Below, in pieces: positions 1 through 6,665 of a stretch of 7,704 nt of DNA. Source of the stretch: CAG-1138 sp964495385 (lineage in GTDB: Bacteria > Bacillota > Clostridia > Christensenellales > CAG-917); NCBI GenBank assembly GCA_964495385.1, contig CAZBVO010000032.1, positions 1 through 7,704 on the forward strand, given 5' to 3'. Under the pieces are notes generated by a model, which made no database searches, had not been told where the DNA came from, and worked only from the letters and a program-made list of their open reading frames with translations. Made by a program: the position numbers and the translations under genes. Within the stretch, counting starts at the first letter, position 1; each line of letters opens with the position of its first letter.

Positions 1-35
1 AAAAGTCGCATCGAAGGGTGCGGCTTTTCCTTTTG
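1..35 (+). terminator. Intrinsic terminator of a gene upstream of the window
   Basis: Bases 1-10 (AAAAGTCGCA) pair with 19-28 (TGCGGCTTTT) through ten base pairs including one T-G wobble, with an 8-base loop and a T-rich stretch to about 35. The + strand gene it serves lies outside the window. Confidence 0.75.
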
Positions 36-140
36 TGTTGTTCTCTTTTCTTAACGTTGCTATTGCGGTTTTTTTGTTTGAAGCAAAGATAGGGCAGAAT
101 GGGAATAAGGCTGAAAAGTATTTGCCCGTTAGGGTAGACT

Positions 141-169
141 TTGGCGGGTTTTTGTGATATGCTTAATAT
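141..169 (+). promoter_or_regulatory. Candidate promoter for the aldo/keto reductase unit
   Basis: TTGGCG (141-146) and TAATAT (164-169) are separated by 17 bases. The start site would fall near 176, giving a leader of about 100 bases. I see no clear riboswitch or other structure in the rest of the 36-276 spacer. Both hexamers are imperfect, so this is a candidate only. Confidence 0.4.
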
Positions 170-276
170 GTCGGATGTGACAAAAGGCGGCGGCCGTCAA
201 AATTAGTTTAAAAAGATGCGCCGTTACGCCGTTTGAAAGGTTTTAGACAAATATCGAAAATGTGAGAGGGACTAAG

Positions 277-1416
277 ATGATTTATAAAAATTTCGGAGAC
301 GTCAAATTGTCGGCACTCGGTATGGGAAGTATGCGTCTTCCCGTTTGCGACGGCGACTATGCAAAGGTGGACAAAGATGCCGTGCGCGAAATGGTTGCTT
401 ATGCAATGAAAAACGGCATCAACTATTATGATACCGCTTGGGGTTATCACGAAGGTAATTCGGAAAGGGTTATGGGCGAAGTGCTTGGGGAATATCCGCG
501 CGAAAGCTTTTATTTGGCCACAAAATTTCCGGGATACGACCTTAGAAACATGGGCAAAGTGGAAGAAATATTTGAAGCACAACTTGAAAAGTGCGGGGTT
601 GATTATTTTGATTTTTATTTGTTCCACAACGTTTGCGAACTGAACATCGATGCCTATTTGGACAAAAAATACGGCCTGTACGACTATCTTATCGAACAAA
701 AGAGGAAGGGGCGCATCCGCCACCTGGGATTTTCCACGCACGGAACGCTTCAGACAATGAAACGTTTTTTGGATGCTTACGGCAAGGATATGGAATTTTG
801 CCAAATACAGCTCAACTGGCTGGATTGGAAAATGCAAAACGCAAAGGCCAAGGTCGAAATGCTGAACGAACGTAACATACCCGTTTGGGTTATGGAGCCC
901 GTTCGCGGCGGCAAACTTGCATCGATACAACCCGAATATGCCGACAGATTGAAATCGCTTCGTCCTGACGCAACGGTGGTTGAATGGGCGTTCCGTTTTT
1001 TGCAGTCGATTCCGTCGGTAACGGTGACGCTTTCGGGCATGTCCGATATGGAACAGCTGAAACAAAACATAGCCACCTATGCTTCCGACAAACCGTTGAC
1101 CGAGGCTGAAACTGCCGTGCTTTTTGACGTAGCAAGGGCCATGACCGCAAAGGATACTTTGCCGTGCACCGCTTGCCGTTATTGCACGTCACATTGTCCG
1201 ATGGGGTTGGACATTCCGTCACTTATCGAGCATTACAACGAGCACGTTTTTTCGGGCGGCGGATTTTTGGCTCCGATGGCAATAGGAGCTTTGCCTGAAG
1301 ACAAAAAGCCTTCGGCATGCCTCGGGTGCCGTTCGTGCGAAGCGGTTTGTCCGCAAAAAATCAAAATCAGCGAAATGATGTCGGATTTTGCAAAAAGGTT
1401 GAATTTGAAAAAATGA
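277..1416 (+). CDS. Aldo/keto reductase with C-terminal double [4Fe-4S] ferredoxin domain
   Basis: A predicted cytosolic oxidoreductase of 379 residues. The N-terminal part is an aldo/keto reductase TIM barrel. The catalytic tetrad can be assigned as D52 and Y57 (in YYDTAWGYHEG), K83 (in ATKFP) and H117 (in YLFHNV). At the C-terminus two CxxCxxCxxxC clusters, C297/C300/C303/C307 and C348/C351/C354/C358, are each followed by proline, as in bacterial ferredoxins. This matches the COG1453-type ferredoxin-tailed reductases common in anaerobes; their substrates are mostly unknown, and electrons presumably reach the active site through the clusters. A GTG start at 262 is possible, but the ATG at 277 is preferred because AGAGGG at 265-270 lies six bases before it. 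The stop overlaps the next start as ATGA, so the two genes are probably translated together. A long antisense ORF over its 5' half is a shadow. Confidence 0.93.
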   Translation: MIYKNFGDVKLSALGMGSMRLPVCDGDYAKVDKDAVREMVAYAMKNGINYYDTAWGYHEGNSERVMGEVLGEYPRESFYLATKFPGYDLRNMGKVEEIFEAQLEKCGVDYFDFYLFHNVCELNIDAYLDKKYGLYDYLIEQKRKGRIRHLGFSTHGTLQTMKRFLDAYGKDMEFCQIQLNWLDWKMQNAKAKVEMLNERNIPVWVMEPVRGGKLASIQPEYADRLKSLRPDATVVEWAFRFLQSIPSVTVTLSGMSDMEQLKQNIATYASDKPLTEAETAVLFDVARAMTAKDTLPCTACRYCTSHCPMGLDIPSLIEHYNEHVFSGGGFLAPMAIGALPEDKKPSACLGCRSCEAVCPQKIKISEMMSDFAKRLNLKK

Positions 1417-1844
1417 ACGACCTCGTAAAAGCCGAACGGCTGCTGACTTCAAATGACTACACCTGTGTGTTATGTAAGGATGAAGAAGTTATTGTTTCAA
1501 CACAACGAGGGGTTAAACCTCTTGTTGCGTTGTTTGAAAGCGACAAAAGCGTCAAAAACTTTTGTGCCGCCGATAAAGTTGTCGGGAAAGCGACGGCCTT
1601 TTTGTACGTCTTGCTCGAGGTGAGGGCAGTGTATGCCTGCGTGATAAGCAAAACTGCATTAAACCTGCTGACCGAGCACGGAATAGAAGTTCGGCACGGT
1701 GTTTGCGTAGATAATATTATAAACCGACAAGGGGACGGCATTTGCCCGTTTGAAGAAGCAGTTCTCGATATTGTCGAACCGAAGAGCGCATATATGGTCA
1801 TTCGCAAAAAAATGAGCGAACTGAACGTTAAGTCGGACGTTTGA
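1413..1844 (+). CDS. DUF1893 family protein (deaminase-like fold)
   Basis: A protein of 143 residues recognised as DUF1893. The family signature is visible in two places: a central CAADKVVGKATA block (51-62) followed by a hydrophobic helix, and NRQGDGICPFEEAV (104-117) near the C-terminus. From memory, a structure of a family member from Thermotoga maritima showed a cytidine-deaminase-like fold; the biochemical role is unknown. The classical zinc-binding HAE and PCxxC motifs are not evident, so catalysis should not be assumed. The start is the ATG at 1413, which overlaps the reductase stop (ATGA). Only a weak AAAAGG lies 14 bases upstream, so translation probably depends on coupling. An upstream in-frame start at 1317 would lie inside the ferredoxin region and is rejected. 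A terminator follows 62 bases downstream, making this the last gene of a two-gene unit. Confidence 0.88.
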   Translation: MNDLVKAERLLTSNDYTCVLCKDEEVIVSTQRGVKPLVALFESDKSVKNFCAADKVVGKATAFLYVLLEVRAVYACVISKTALNLLTEHGIEVRHGVCVDNIINRQGDGICPFEEAVLDIVEPKSAYMVIRKKMSELNVKSDV

Positions 1845-1873
1845 ACCGATTGTTTAAATTGCTTTTGCAATTG

Positions 1874-1903
1874 TTGCAGGACAAAGCAGGGGCGACGTAT
1901 AGC
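1874..1903 (+). promoter_or_regulatory. Weak candidate promoter for the tandem-domain gene
   Basis: TTGCAG (1874-1879) and TATAGC (1898-1903) are 18 bases apart. Initiation near 1910 would fall inside the left arm of the terminator at 1906-1946, so a transcript starting here would form a shorter hairpin and might escape termination. No better promoter is visible between the terminator and the gene at 1985. Confidence 0.25.
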
Positions 1904-1905
1904 AC

Positions 1906-1946
1906 AAAGGTTTGACTTGCACGGTCAAACCTTTTTGGGTTTTTTG
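1906..1946 (+). terminator. Intrinsic terminator after the DUF1893 gene
   Basis: AAAGGTTTGAC (1906-1916) pairs perfectly over 11 bp with GTCAAACCTTT (1924-1934) around a 7-base loop. A T-rich tract follows (1931-1946). Confidence 0.85.
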
Positions 1947-1984
1947 TAATACTCCGCTCGGGGACAAAAAAGGAGGACAGAGAT

Positions 1985-2488
1985 ATGTCAAAATTTAAAG
2001 AACTTGAAGACATCGAGCTAAAGGAAGAAGTACCCGAATTGGCGGCAAAAGGAATACATAAAGGATATGGCGGAACCATAGCAAAGGTAAACGGCGAAGT
2101 GTGCACCGTTTGGTTTTTTAATCCGACAAATCAGGGAGAATACGCTTTTGCTGACGTTCACGAAAAGCATCTTGTGCATTTTGAAATTGAGTACCACCCA
2201 AGGTTAATAGAAGAAATGAAAGAATTTTTGACAGAAGTAAAAATGGAGAACTACACTACGTTGACCGAGTGCGACGTGAAAGAGTACGACGTAGTAGAAG
2301 TCATAGTTGAAAAGGAAAAATATGCCAAAGAGGGTGTCCACAAGGGTTGTTTGGGAACGGTGATGGAACCTTATTCCGTGGAAGGGCGTTGGTATGTGAT
2401 ATTCACAAATCCCGAAACGGGTTTGGACATTGCAGACATAGAGGTAGCGAGGGAAGATTTCAAAATCGTTTACCGCGAAGATCGATAA
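1985..2488 (+). CDS. Tandem small beta-domain protein, DUF4926/SH3-like
   Basis: A protein of 167 residues with no signal peptide or membrane segment, so probably cytosolic. It contains two related units. Unit 1 (about 7-68) has GIHKGYGGTI at 23-32 followed by a TVWFFNP strand; unit 2 (about 98-163) has GVHKGCLGTV at 117-126 followed by WYVIFTNP. A linker of about 30 charged residues joins them. The pattern (hydrophobic strand, acidic turn, G-x-H-K-G-x-x-G-T, then VxF strands) resembles DUF4926-type SH3/KOW-like domains, some of which are linked to toxin-antitoxin or nuclease systems. No partner gene lies beside this copy, so the role is unknown. The start is well supported by AGGAGG at 1971-1976, eight bases before the ATG. 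It stands alone between two terminators. Confidence 0.85.
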   Translation: MSKFKELEDIELKEEVPELAAKGIHKGYGGTIAKVNGEVCTVWFFNPTNQGEYAFADVHEKHLVHFEIEYHPRLIEEMKEFLTEVKMENYTTLTECDVKEYDVVEVIVEKEKYAKEGVHKGCLGTVMEPYSVEGRWYVIFTNPETGLDIADIEVAREDFKIVYREDR

Positions 2489-2523
2489 CGTTGCGGTTGA
2501 CGTATGCTTTGCAAAACAAAAAC

Positions 2524-2551
2524 AAAAGCAGGCCAAGAGGTCTGCTTTTTT
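2524..2551. terminator. Bidirectional intrinsic terminator between convergent genes
   Basis: AAAAGCAGGCC (2524-2534) pairs with GGTCTGCTTTT (2539-2549) over 11 bp with one wobble and the loop AAGA. The + strand reads out into TTTTTT. On the - strand the stem is followed by TTTTGTTTTTG, so it can serve both the + gene ending at 2488 and the - operon ending at 2591. Confidence 0.85.
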
Positions 2552-2590
2552 AACGCCAAATCGGGAATCGTTAAATCGGTTTTTAGAAGC

Positions 2591-2980
2591 TCAGTCGTTT
2601 GTTTGGGGTTCATTTAAAAGTTCGTCGGCAAGTTTTAGGATTTCGTCCGAATGCCGTGTTTTTTTTCTCTTCAAAACATAATTGTAGGCCGGGTAGGCAA
2701 GAGCGATCGGCACACAGCCTGCAAGCATGACGACAATTCCGCCGACGATTAGATTCCACTCGAGAATCATCGTAAGGCCCAGCCCGAAAATAAGGGTTCC
2801 CGGTACGCCGAGAACAAGGCCGGTTACGGTCGGAGCATTTTTCACTTCGGCATCCAACTTTTTAAGCCGAGCAAGTTTTTCGTTTCGGTCGTTTGTTTGA
2901 TAACGCTGTTTTATGTCCTCGATTTCTCTGCGCTCGTTTTCGTCGGGAGCGGTGTAAGTGTAAGTGAACTTGTCGTTCAT
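2591..2980 (-). CDS. Small two-helix membrane protein, FTYTY family
   Basis: A protein of 129 residues. It opens with MNDKFTYTYTAPDE, then a charged, probably coiled segment (15-47), two adjacent membrane helices (about 51-73 and 75-97), and a basic cytoplasmic tail with a final amphipathic helix (about 105-125). This layout, with an N-terminal FTYTY motif and a C-terminal EIL-LADELL motif, matches from memory a widespread family of small Bacillota membrane proteins that databases sometimes mislabel as dihydropteridine reductase. No reductase motif is present and the function is unknown. The ATG at 2980 overlaps the stop of the preceding membrane gene (ATGA), and AAGGAG lies seven bases before it. 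The frame stays open far upstream (to 3436), but that is shadow. It is the last gene of the operon. Confidence 0.88.
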   Translation of the reverse strand: MNDKFTYTYTAPDENERREIEDIKQRYQTNDRNEKLARLKKLDAEVKNAPTVTGLVLGVPGTLIFGLGLTMILEWNLIVGGIVVMLAGCVPIALAYPAYNYVLKRKKTRHSDEILKLADELLNEPQTND

Positions 2981-3885
2981 TGTTGTTCTCCTTTTATAAC
3001 TTTCAGTTTTTTTCGTGATTTGATCATCATTATAATTGCCATGATCGCCGTTGCGGCACAGGAGGCAAAACCGACGGCCGCCTTTAGTGGCAAAAGTTCG
3101 GTTCCGTCCCCGAAAGTGGCCAGCATCAGCACCGTCAGCGACGCCATCGACATGCAAGCATCGGCAAAGTTGACGTTTCTTAGGGCTTGAGTCACGGGGT
3201 CGTTCAACCTGCTTGCTTTTGCCAAATTCAGCACCGTTGCGGTTGTTTTGTAAAAGGTGTAGGCGGCGTTTGCAATGGCCATTATCATCCCGCCCGACGT
3301 GCTGCGTTCGTAAAGCATCATAACCGTTATTGCGGCCGCCATGCCCACTTCGACAACAATCAAAAACGTGCCTGCCGAAAAATATATTTTCCACTCTGTT
3401 TCGGTTCGGGCAGGCTCGGCCTCGCCGTGCTTGCATTTTGCGTCGGCAAGCATCACGCTTCCCCTAAACAGCAACAACAAAACGTAGTAAACGGTTATGG
3501 CGACATACCATAGTTCGCGATATTTTATGGCACTTACAAAGTTTATTGTTGCAAAAACAAGCGTTGAAGCGACCGAAATAAAAGATAAAACTTTTGTTTT
3601 GAATTTATAATTGCTAAGGTAGTCGGAGGTGAAGCGGTTGCGTTTTAGAAGTTGGAGCAGTTTGTCTTTTGCCGCAGGGTAAATTGCAACGCCGGTGTAA
3701 ACGCTGTAAGCGAGCGAACATGCGGCAAGAGCGTAAACGACGTAAATTAGCGGATGTTCGACATTTGCGGCTACCGTCAATACCGACAAAACGGCCAAAA
3801 CCGCCGTGCAGAACCACAGAAGCGCAAGAAGCAAGCCGCTTGGCACGGGAAGGTTGTTGTTTTTTCGTTTATTCACGTTCGACAC
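2977..3885 (-). CDS. Eight-helix integral membrane protein of unknown function
   Basis: A protein of 302 residues that I do not recognise. About eight hydrophobic helices are visible: roughly 16-40, 45-68, 98-119, 124-146, 168-191, 198-221, 240-259 and 265-289. A basic loop (73-97) lies between helices 2 and 3, and a Cys/Glu-containing hydrophilic loop (148-166) between helices 4 and 5. There are no ABC-transporter, kinase or protease motifs. The start is unusual: no ATG is available, and both candidate starts, GTG 3885 (302 aa) and GTG 3876 (299 aa), lie inside the end of the histidine kinase gene, which stops at 3869. No clear ribosome binding site is present, so translation probably depends on coupling. 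Its position directly behind a two-component pair suggests it is the sensory partner, target or transporter for that pair. That role is inference from context. Confidence 0.85.
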   Translation of the reverse strand: MSNVNKRKNNNLPVPSGLLLALLWFCTAVLAVLSVLTVAANVEHPLIYVVYALAACSLAYSVYTGVAIYPAAKDKLLQLLKRNRFTSDYLSNYKFKTKVLSFISVASTLVFATINFVSAIKYRELWYVAITVYYVLLLLFRGSVMLADAKCKHGEAEPARTETEWKIYFSAGTFLIVVEVGMAAAITVMMLYERSTSGGMIMAIANAAYTFYKTTATVLNLAKASRLNDPVTQALRNVNFADACMSMASLTVLMLATFGDGTELLPLKAAVGFASCAATAIMAIIMMIKSRKKLKVIKGEQQ

Positions 3886-4918
3886 CGTTTAAAACAACCG
3901 TGAAAACCGAGCCCTTTTGCGGTTCGCTTTCGACGTGGATTTCGCCGCCCAAAATGTCGATCACTTTCTTTACCAACGCAAGTCCCAAGCCGTTGCCTTC
4001 GGCGGAGTGGGATGTGTCGCCTTGATAAAATTTGTCAAAAATGTGTTCGCCCGTTTCCTTGTTCATTCCGCAACCGGTATCGGCCACAGTGACTACGGCT
4101 CGGTTTGCATTACGTTTCAGAGTGACGGAAATTCGACCGCCGTTCGGGGTGAATTTTATTGCGTTGGACAGCAGATTGTTCCACACTATTTCGACCAAGG
4201 CCGGGGAGGTTAGTGCCTCGGTTTCGTCGATGTCGCAGTTGATTTCGAGGTTTTTGGCTTCGATAAGTTCGTCAAAATCCAAAATGGCTTGAGCAAGCGA
4301 CTCGTCCAATCGGATTTTTTGCGTTTCCGGCAAGAGACGTTGGTTTTCGAGTTTGTTTAATTTTAAAATGTTTGAAACCAAGGTCGAAAGTTTTGCGGAA
4401 GTTTGTGCCAAAGTTTTGGAATATGCCGTGCGTTGCTCGGCCGAAAGATTGTCGTTTTGCAGGGCGGCGGCGTAATTTTGTATGACTGCCAGCGGAGTTT
4501 TGAGTTCGTGCGAAACGTTTGAAACAAAATCCGACTTCAAAATTTCGTTTTTTGACAACTCGTCGGCCATTTTGTTCAGGTTGTCCATTATGATGTCCAG
4601 ATCGTCGTATTTTGCGTAGGAATGGTGCGGTTGCAGACGGATGTTGAAATTGCCGGAGGCCATTTTGACGGTGGCTTCCGAAATTTCTTCAACTGCTTTG
4701 TCGACGGTAAGTCGGCGTCGCAGAGCATCGATGGTGGCGCAAATAAGGGATAGCCCGAAGCATACCACAAGCATTATTGCGGATATGGCGGCCGTGTTGC
4801 CGTCAAAAGTTTTTTGAACGGCACTGAAAATCAGCACTGCGGCGGTCACCGTGCCGGCAACCAGAGCAAAAAATCCGAGATATCCCAGCAGCGCCTTGCG
4901 AAATTTCGGTTTTTTCAT
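3869..4918 (-). CDS. Sensor histidine kinase, intramembrane-sensing layout
   Basis: A 349-residue membrane histidine kinase. Two membrane helices (about 11-33 and 42-63) are separated by only about eight residues, so there is no extracellular sensor domain. A HAMP-like linker spans about 65-120. The H-box is SHELKTP with the phospho-accepting H137. The N-box is NNLLSNAIKFTP (247-258), the G1 box DTGCGM (280-285), the F-box around F294, and the G2 box GNGLGLAL (308-315), so the HisKA and HATPase_c domains are complete. The short loop is typical of intramembrane-sensing kinases such as SaeS, LiaS and BceS, which take their signal from the membrane or from a partner membrane protein. The ATG at 4918 overlaps the response regulator stop (ATGA), with AAGG about 14 bases upstream. 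The two membrane genes behind it are likely partners or outputs. Confidence 0.95.
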   Translation of the reverse strand: MKKPKFRKALLGYLGFFALVAGTVTAAVLIFSAVQKTFDGNTAAISAIMLVVCFGLSLICATIDALRRRLTVDKAVEEISEATVKMASGNFNIRLQPHHSYAKYDDLDIIMDNLNKMADELSKNEILKSDFVSNVSHELKTPLAVIQNYAAALQNDNLSAEQRTAYSKTLAQTSAKLSTLVSNILKLNKLENQRLLPETQKIRLDESLAQAILDFDELIEAKNLEINCDIDETEALTSPALVEIVWNNLLSNAIKFTPNGGRISVTLKRNANRAVVTVADTGCGMNKETGEHIFDKFYQGDTSHSAEGNGLGLALVKKVIDILGGEIHVESEPQKGSVFTVVLNGVERE

Positions 4919-5586
4919 TTCAGCACCGCCTTGTAGCCCAGCCCGTGAACGGTGACTATTTCGAAGCCGTTACATTTTGAGGTCTTTTCGCGCAGTTTCG
5001 CCATGTAAACGTCCACGGTTCGGGACGTTGCCGAACTGTCATAGTCCCAAAATTCGTCCATCAGCTGTGAGCGTGAAAACGTTCGCTTCGGGAAGGACAG
5101 AAATTTGAACAAAAGGTCAAATTCGCGCACGGTGAGTGGCAGTTCTTCGCCGTCGACGTAGGCGGTGTGTTCGTCTGCATCCATCCTAAGATTGCCTGCG
5201 GTCAGTTGGCGGCTTTTTTCGATGCCTGCTCGGCGGAGAAGTGCGCCGACTCGAAGCATCAATATCTCGGCATCGAACGGTTTGACCACATAGTCGTCTA
5301 TGCCTATTTTGTAGCCGTATTGCTTGGAAGGTTTGTCGTCCAAGGCGGTCATAAACAGAATGGGAATGTTTTTGTCGGCAAGACGGACTGTTTTGGCCAG
5401 CTCCCATCCGTCCGTTTGCGGCATCATTATATCGCTTATGATCATGTCGACCTGTTGTTGTTCCATAGCCTCCAAAGCTTCTTTGCCGTCACGGCAGGAA
5501 ATCGATTCGTAACCGTTGTCGGCAAGATAAGAGCATATAAGTTTGTTTAAAGCCGGATCGTCTTCGGCAACCAGAATTTTAGTCAT
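4915..5586 (-). CDS. OmpR/PhoB-family response regulator
   Basis: A 223-residue cytosolic transcription factor and the predicted partner of the histidine kinase encoded next to it. The receiver domain (1-118) has the acidic pocket E8/D9/D10, the phosphorylation site D52 in SDIMMP, the switch threonine T80 in FMTA, and K102 in VVKPFD. The C-terminal winged helix (about 127-223) shows the trans_reg_C signatures LTVREFDLLFKFL, SRTVDVYMAKLREK and VHGLGYKA. All key residues are present, so it should be active. The ATG at 5586 is supported by CGGAG seven bases upstream. It is the first gene of the operon and overlaps the kinase gene by ATGA. Three 11-bp-spaced TTWACA motifs precede its promoter, suggesting autoregulation. 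Confidence 0.95.
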   Translation of the reverse strand: MTKILVAEDDPALNKLICSYLADNGYESISCRDGKEALEAMEQQQVDMIISDIMMPQTDGWELAKTVRLADKNIPILFMTALDDKPSKQYGYKIGIDDYVVKPFDAEILMLRVGALLRRAGIEKSRQLTAGNLRMDADEHTAYVDGEELPLTVREFDLLFKFLSFPKRTFSRSQLMDEFWDYDSSATSRTVDVYMAKLREKTSKCNGFEIVTVHGLGYKAVLK

Positions 5587-5614
5587 TTTCGTTCTCCGTA
5601 AACTTTATATTTCA

Positions 5615-5668
5615 ATTATAACACCTTAACCTTGTTTATTTGTTAATTTTTTGTAAAAATTTTGTAAA
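5615..5668 (-). promoter_or_regulatory. Operon promoter with three phased OmpR-family boxes
   Basis: Read on the - strand, TTTACA (5668-5663), TTTACA (5657-5652) and TTAACA (5646-5641) occur at exact 11-bp spacing, one helical turn apart. A consensus TATAAT -10 (5620-5615) lies 20 bp after the last box, and the leader to the start codon is about 25 bases. No good -35 exists at 17 bp, which fits an activator-dependent promoter. The arrangement matches the tandem TT(A/T/C)ACA boxes known for PhoP of Bacillus subtilis. The region is AT-rich, so part of the match could be chance. Confidence 0.55.
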
Positions 5669-5746
5669 AGCAATCATTTGTAGTATGGGCGTTTTTCCTA
5701 AAAAGTTCGGTATTTTTTAAAGTGTTTTTTTCAATATAACAAAACA

Positions 5747-5776
5747 GTCGGCAATGCGGTTTGTCGCATTGCCGAC
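5747..5776 (-). terminator. Strong hairpin, probable terminator on the - strand
   Basis: GTCGGCAATGCG (5747-5758) and CGCATTGCCGAC (5765-5776) form a perfect 12-bp stem with a 6-base loop. On the - strand the stem is followed by TGTTTTGTTATATT; the + side has no T tract. It would terminate the acetyltransferase transcript, although 210 bases past that stop codon, and it separates this transcript from the two-component promoter. A CCGAC/GTCGG hairpin (5772-5786) overlaps one arm. Confidence 0.55.
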
Positions 5777-5985
5777 CGAGAGTCGGTTTGTCTGCAAAAT
5801 ATGTAATATTTTTCAACGTGTTTGTCAAAGTTTTTCAATAGATAACGTTTGTTTTTAATGCACATTCGTGCAGTTTTTTAATGTTATAAACGGTTAAAAT
5901 TGAATATTTTCACCCTTAACCAAACTGCTTCGCACTTTACAGACCGAAAGCGTTCGCAGGCAAAAATAGCGGAGCGGAGAAGAAG
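5777..5985. other. Intergenic stretch without a recognisable gene
   Basis: AT-rich sequence between the hairpin at 5747-5776 and the acetyltransferase stop. The only structure seen is a 5-bp hairpin (5859-5872) followed by six T on the + strand, too weak to call. Short ORFs here have no ribosome binding site and run across the hairpins. Most of it is probably the 3' untranslated region of the acetyltransferase mRNA. Confidence 0.5.
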
Positions 5986-6594
5986 TCAATCGCTGTATAT
6001 CAACGTTTCGGGATGCGAAAAATTGAGCGTGATATTTTTGTTAGGATTGACGAGCAGGTTCAAAACGCCTTCTTCTTTTGTACCCATTTTTGTGTCGAAA
6101 ACCAGTTTTCTATACGGTTTAAATCCGCATTTTTCCTGAACTCTTTTTGATTGAGCGTTAAATCCGAAATGTCCGCAAAGAACAAAATCAAAATCCTGCA
6201 CGTTAAACAAATAATCGCAAATGCCGCGCACCGCTTCGGGCATAAGCCCTCGGCCCCAATATTCCTTGGACAGGACGTAGCCGATTTCTCGCCCCTTGTA
6301 GCCGTGAAATTCGGTTAAAGTGTCCTCAAAATCGTAGCGGTGAATGCCGAGCGAGCCGATGACCTTGTTGTTTTCTTTCAGCACAAGCGCAAAGACGTTG
6401 TCTTTTTGAATAAATTTGTCCAAAACCTCTTGCGTTGTTTGAAGGTTTTCGTGCGCCTTCCAGCCGGCCATTTCGCCAACACCGTCGACAGAGGCATACT
6501 CGAAAAAGTCGTTCAAATCGCCTTGTTCAAACGCCCTTAAAACAAGCCTGTCGGTTTCTATTCTTTTTTCCCCGACGTGAAACTCTGCATTCAT
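5986..6594 (-). CDS. GNAT acetyltransferase, RimJ/RimL-like
   Basis: A 202-residue cytosolic protein of the Acetyltransf_3 (RimJ/RimL) type, predicted to transfer acetyl from acetyl-CoA to an amine, either a protein N-terminus or a small molecule. The N-terminal strand IETDRLVLRAF (12-22) is typical of the family. The acetyl-CoA-binding motif A is REIGYVLSKEYWGRGLMPEA (102-121), with WGRG as the pyrophosphate loop. Motif B, NAQSKRVQEKCGF (146-158), gives the usual end of the fold. The sequence cannot show the substrate. The last 20 residues or so, past LLVNP, are a low-similarity extension, but the length is within the family range. The ATG at 6594 has GGAG nine bases upstream. A good promoter lies at 6637-6665, so it is probably transcribed alone. 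Confidence 0.92.
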   Translation of the reverse strand: MNAEFHVGEKRIETDRLVLRAFEQGDLNDFFEYASVDGVGEMAGWKAHENLQTTQEVLDKFIQKDNVFALVLKENNKVIGSLGIHRYDFEDTLTEFHGYKGREIGYVLSKEYWGRGLMPEAVRGICDYLFNVQDFDFVLCGHFGFNAQSKRVQEKCGFKPYRKLVFDTKMGTKEEGVLNLLVNPNKNITLNFSHPETLIYSD

Positions 6595-6636
6595 TTAACC
6601 TTTCTCCTTTGGCCGACTTTGTCCGAATTTTGCATT

Positions 6637-6665
6637 ATTGTACCACAAAGGAGCGTTTAAATCAA
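6637..6665 (-). promoter_or_regulatory. Promoter of the acetyltransferase gene
   Basis: On the - strand TTGATT (6665-6660) and TACAAT (6642-6637) are exactly 17 bases apart. Initiation would be near 6630, giving a leader of about 36 bases. The -35 overlaps the stop codon of the small ORF just upstream. Confidence 0.7.

Noticed and set aside
262..276. GTG start for the aldo/keto reductase
   Set aside because: No ribosome binding site at proper distance; the extra residues precede the usual family start, and ATG 277 has AGAGGG six bases upstream.
208..1065. 285-codon ORF on the - strand opposite the aldo/keto reductase
   Set aside because: It is antisense to a well-supported gene, has no family motifs and no ribosome binding site, and arises from codon bias of the real gene.
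2591..3436. 281-residue version of the small membrane protein
   Set aside because: The extra N-terminal part is the out-of-frame shadow of the 8-helix gene; ATG 2980 has a good ribosome binding site.
5643..5828. 61-codon - strand ORF in the two-component upstream region
   Set aside because: It runs through the 12-bp hairpin and into the regulator boxes, with low-complexity composition and no ribosome binding site.
5859..5879. Small hairpin with six T on the + strand
   Set aside because: Only five base pairs, and no + strand transcript is expected here; likely chance in AT-rich DNA.
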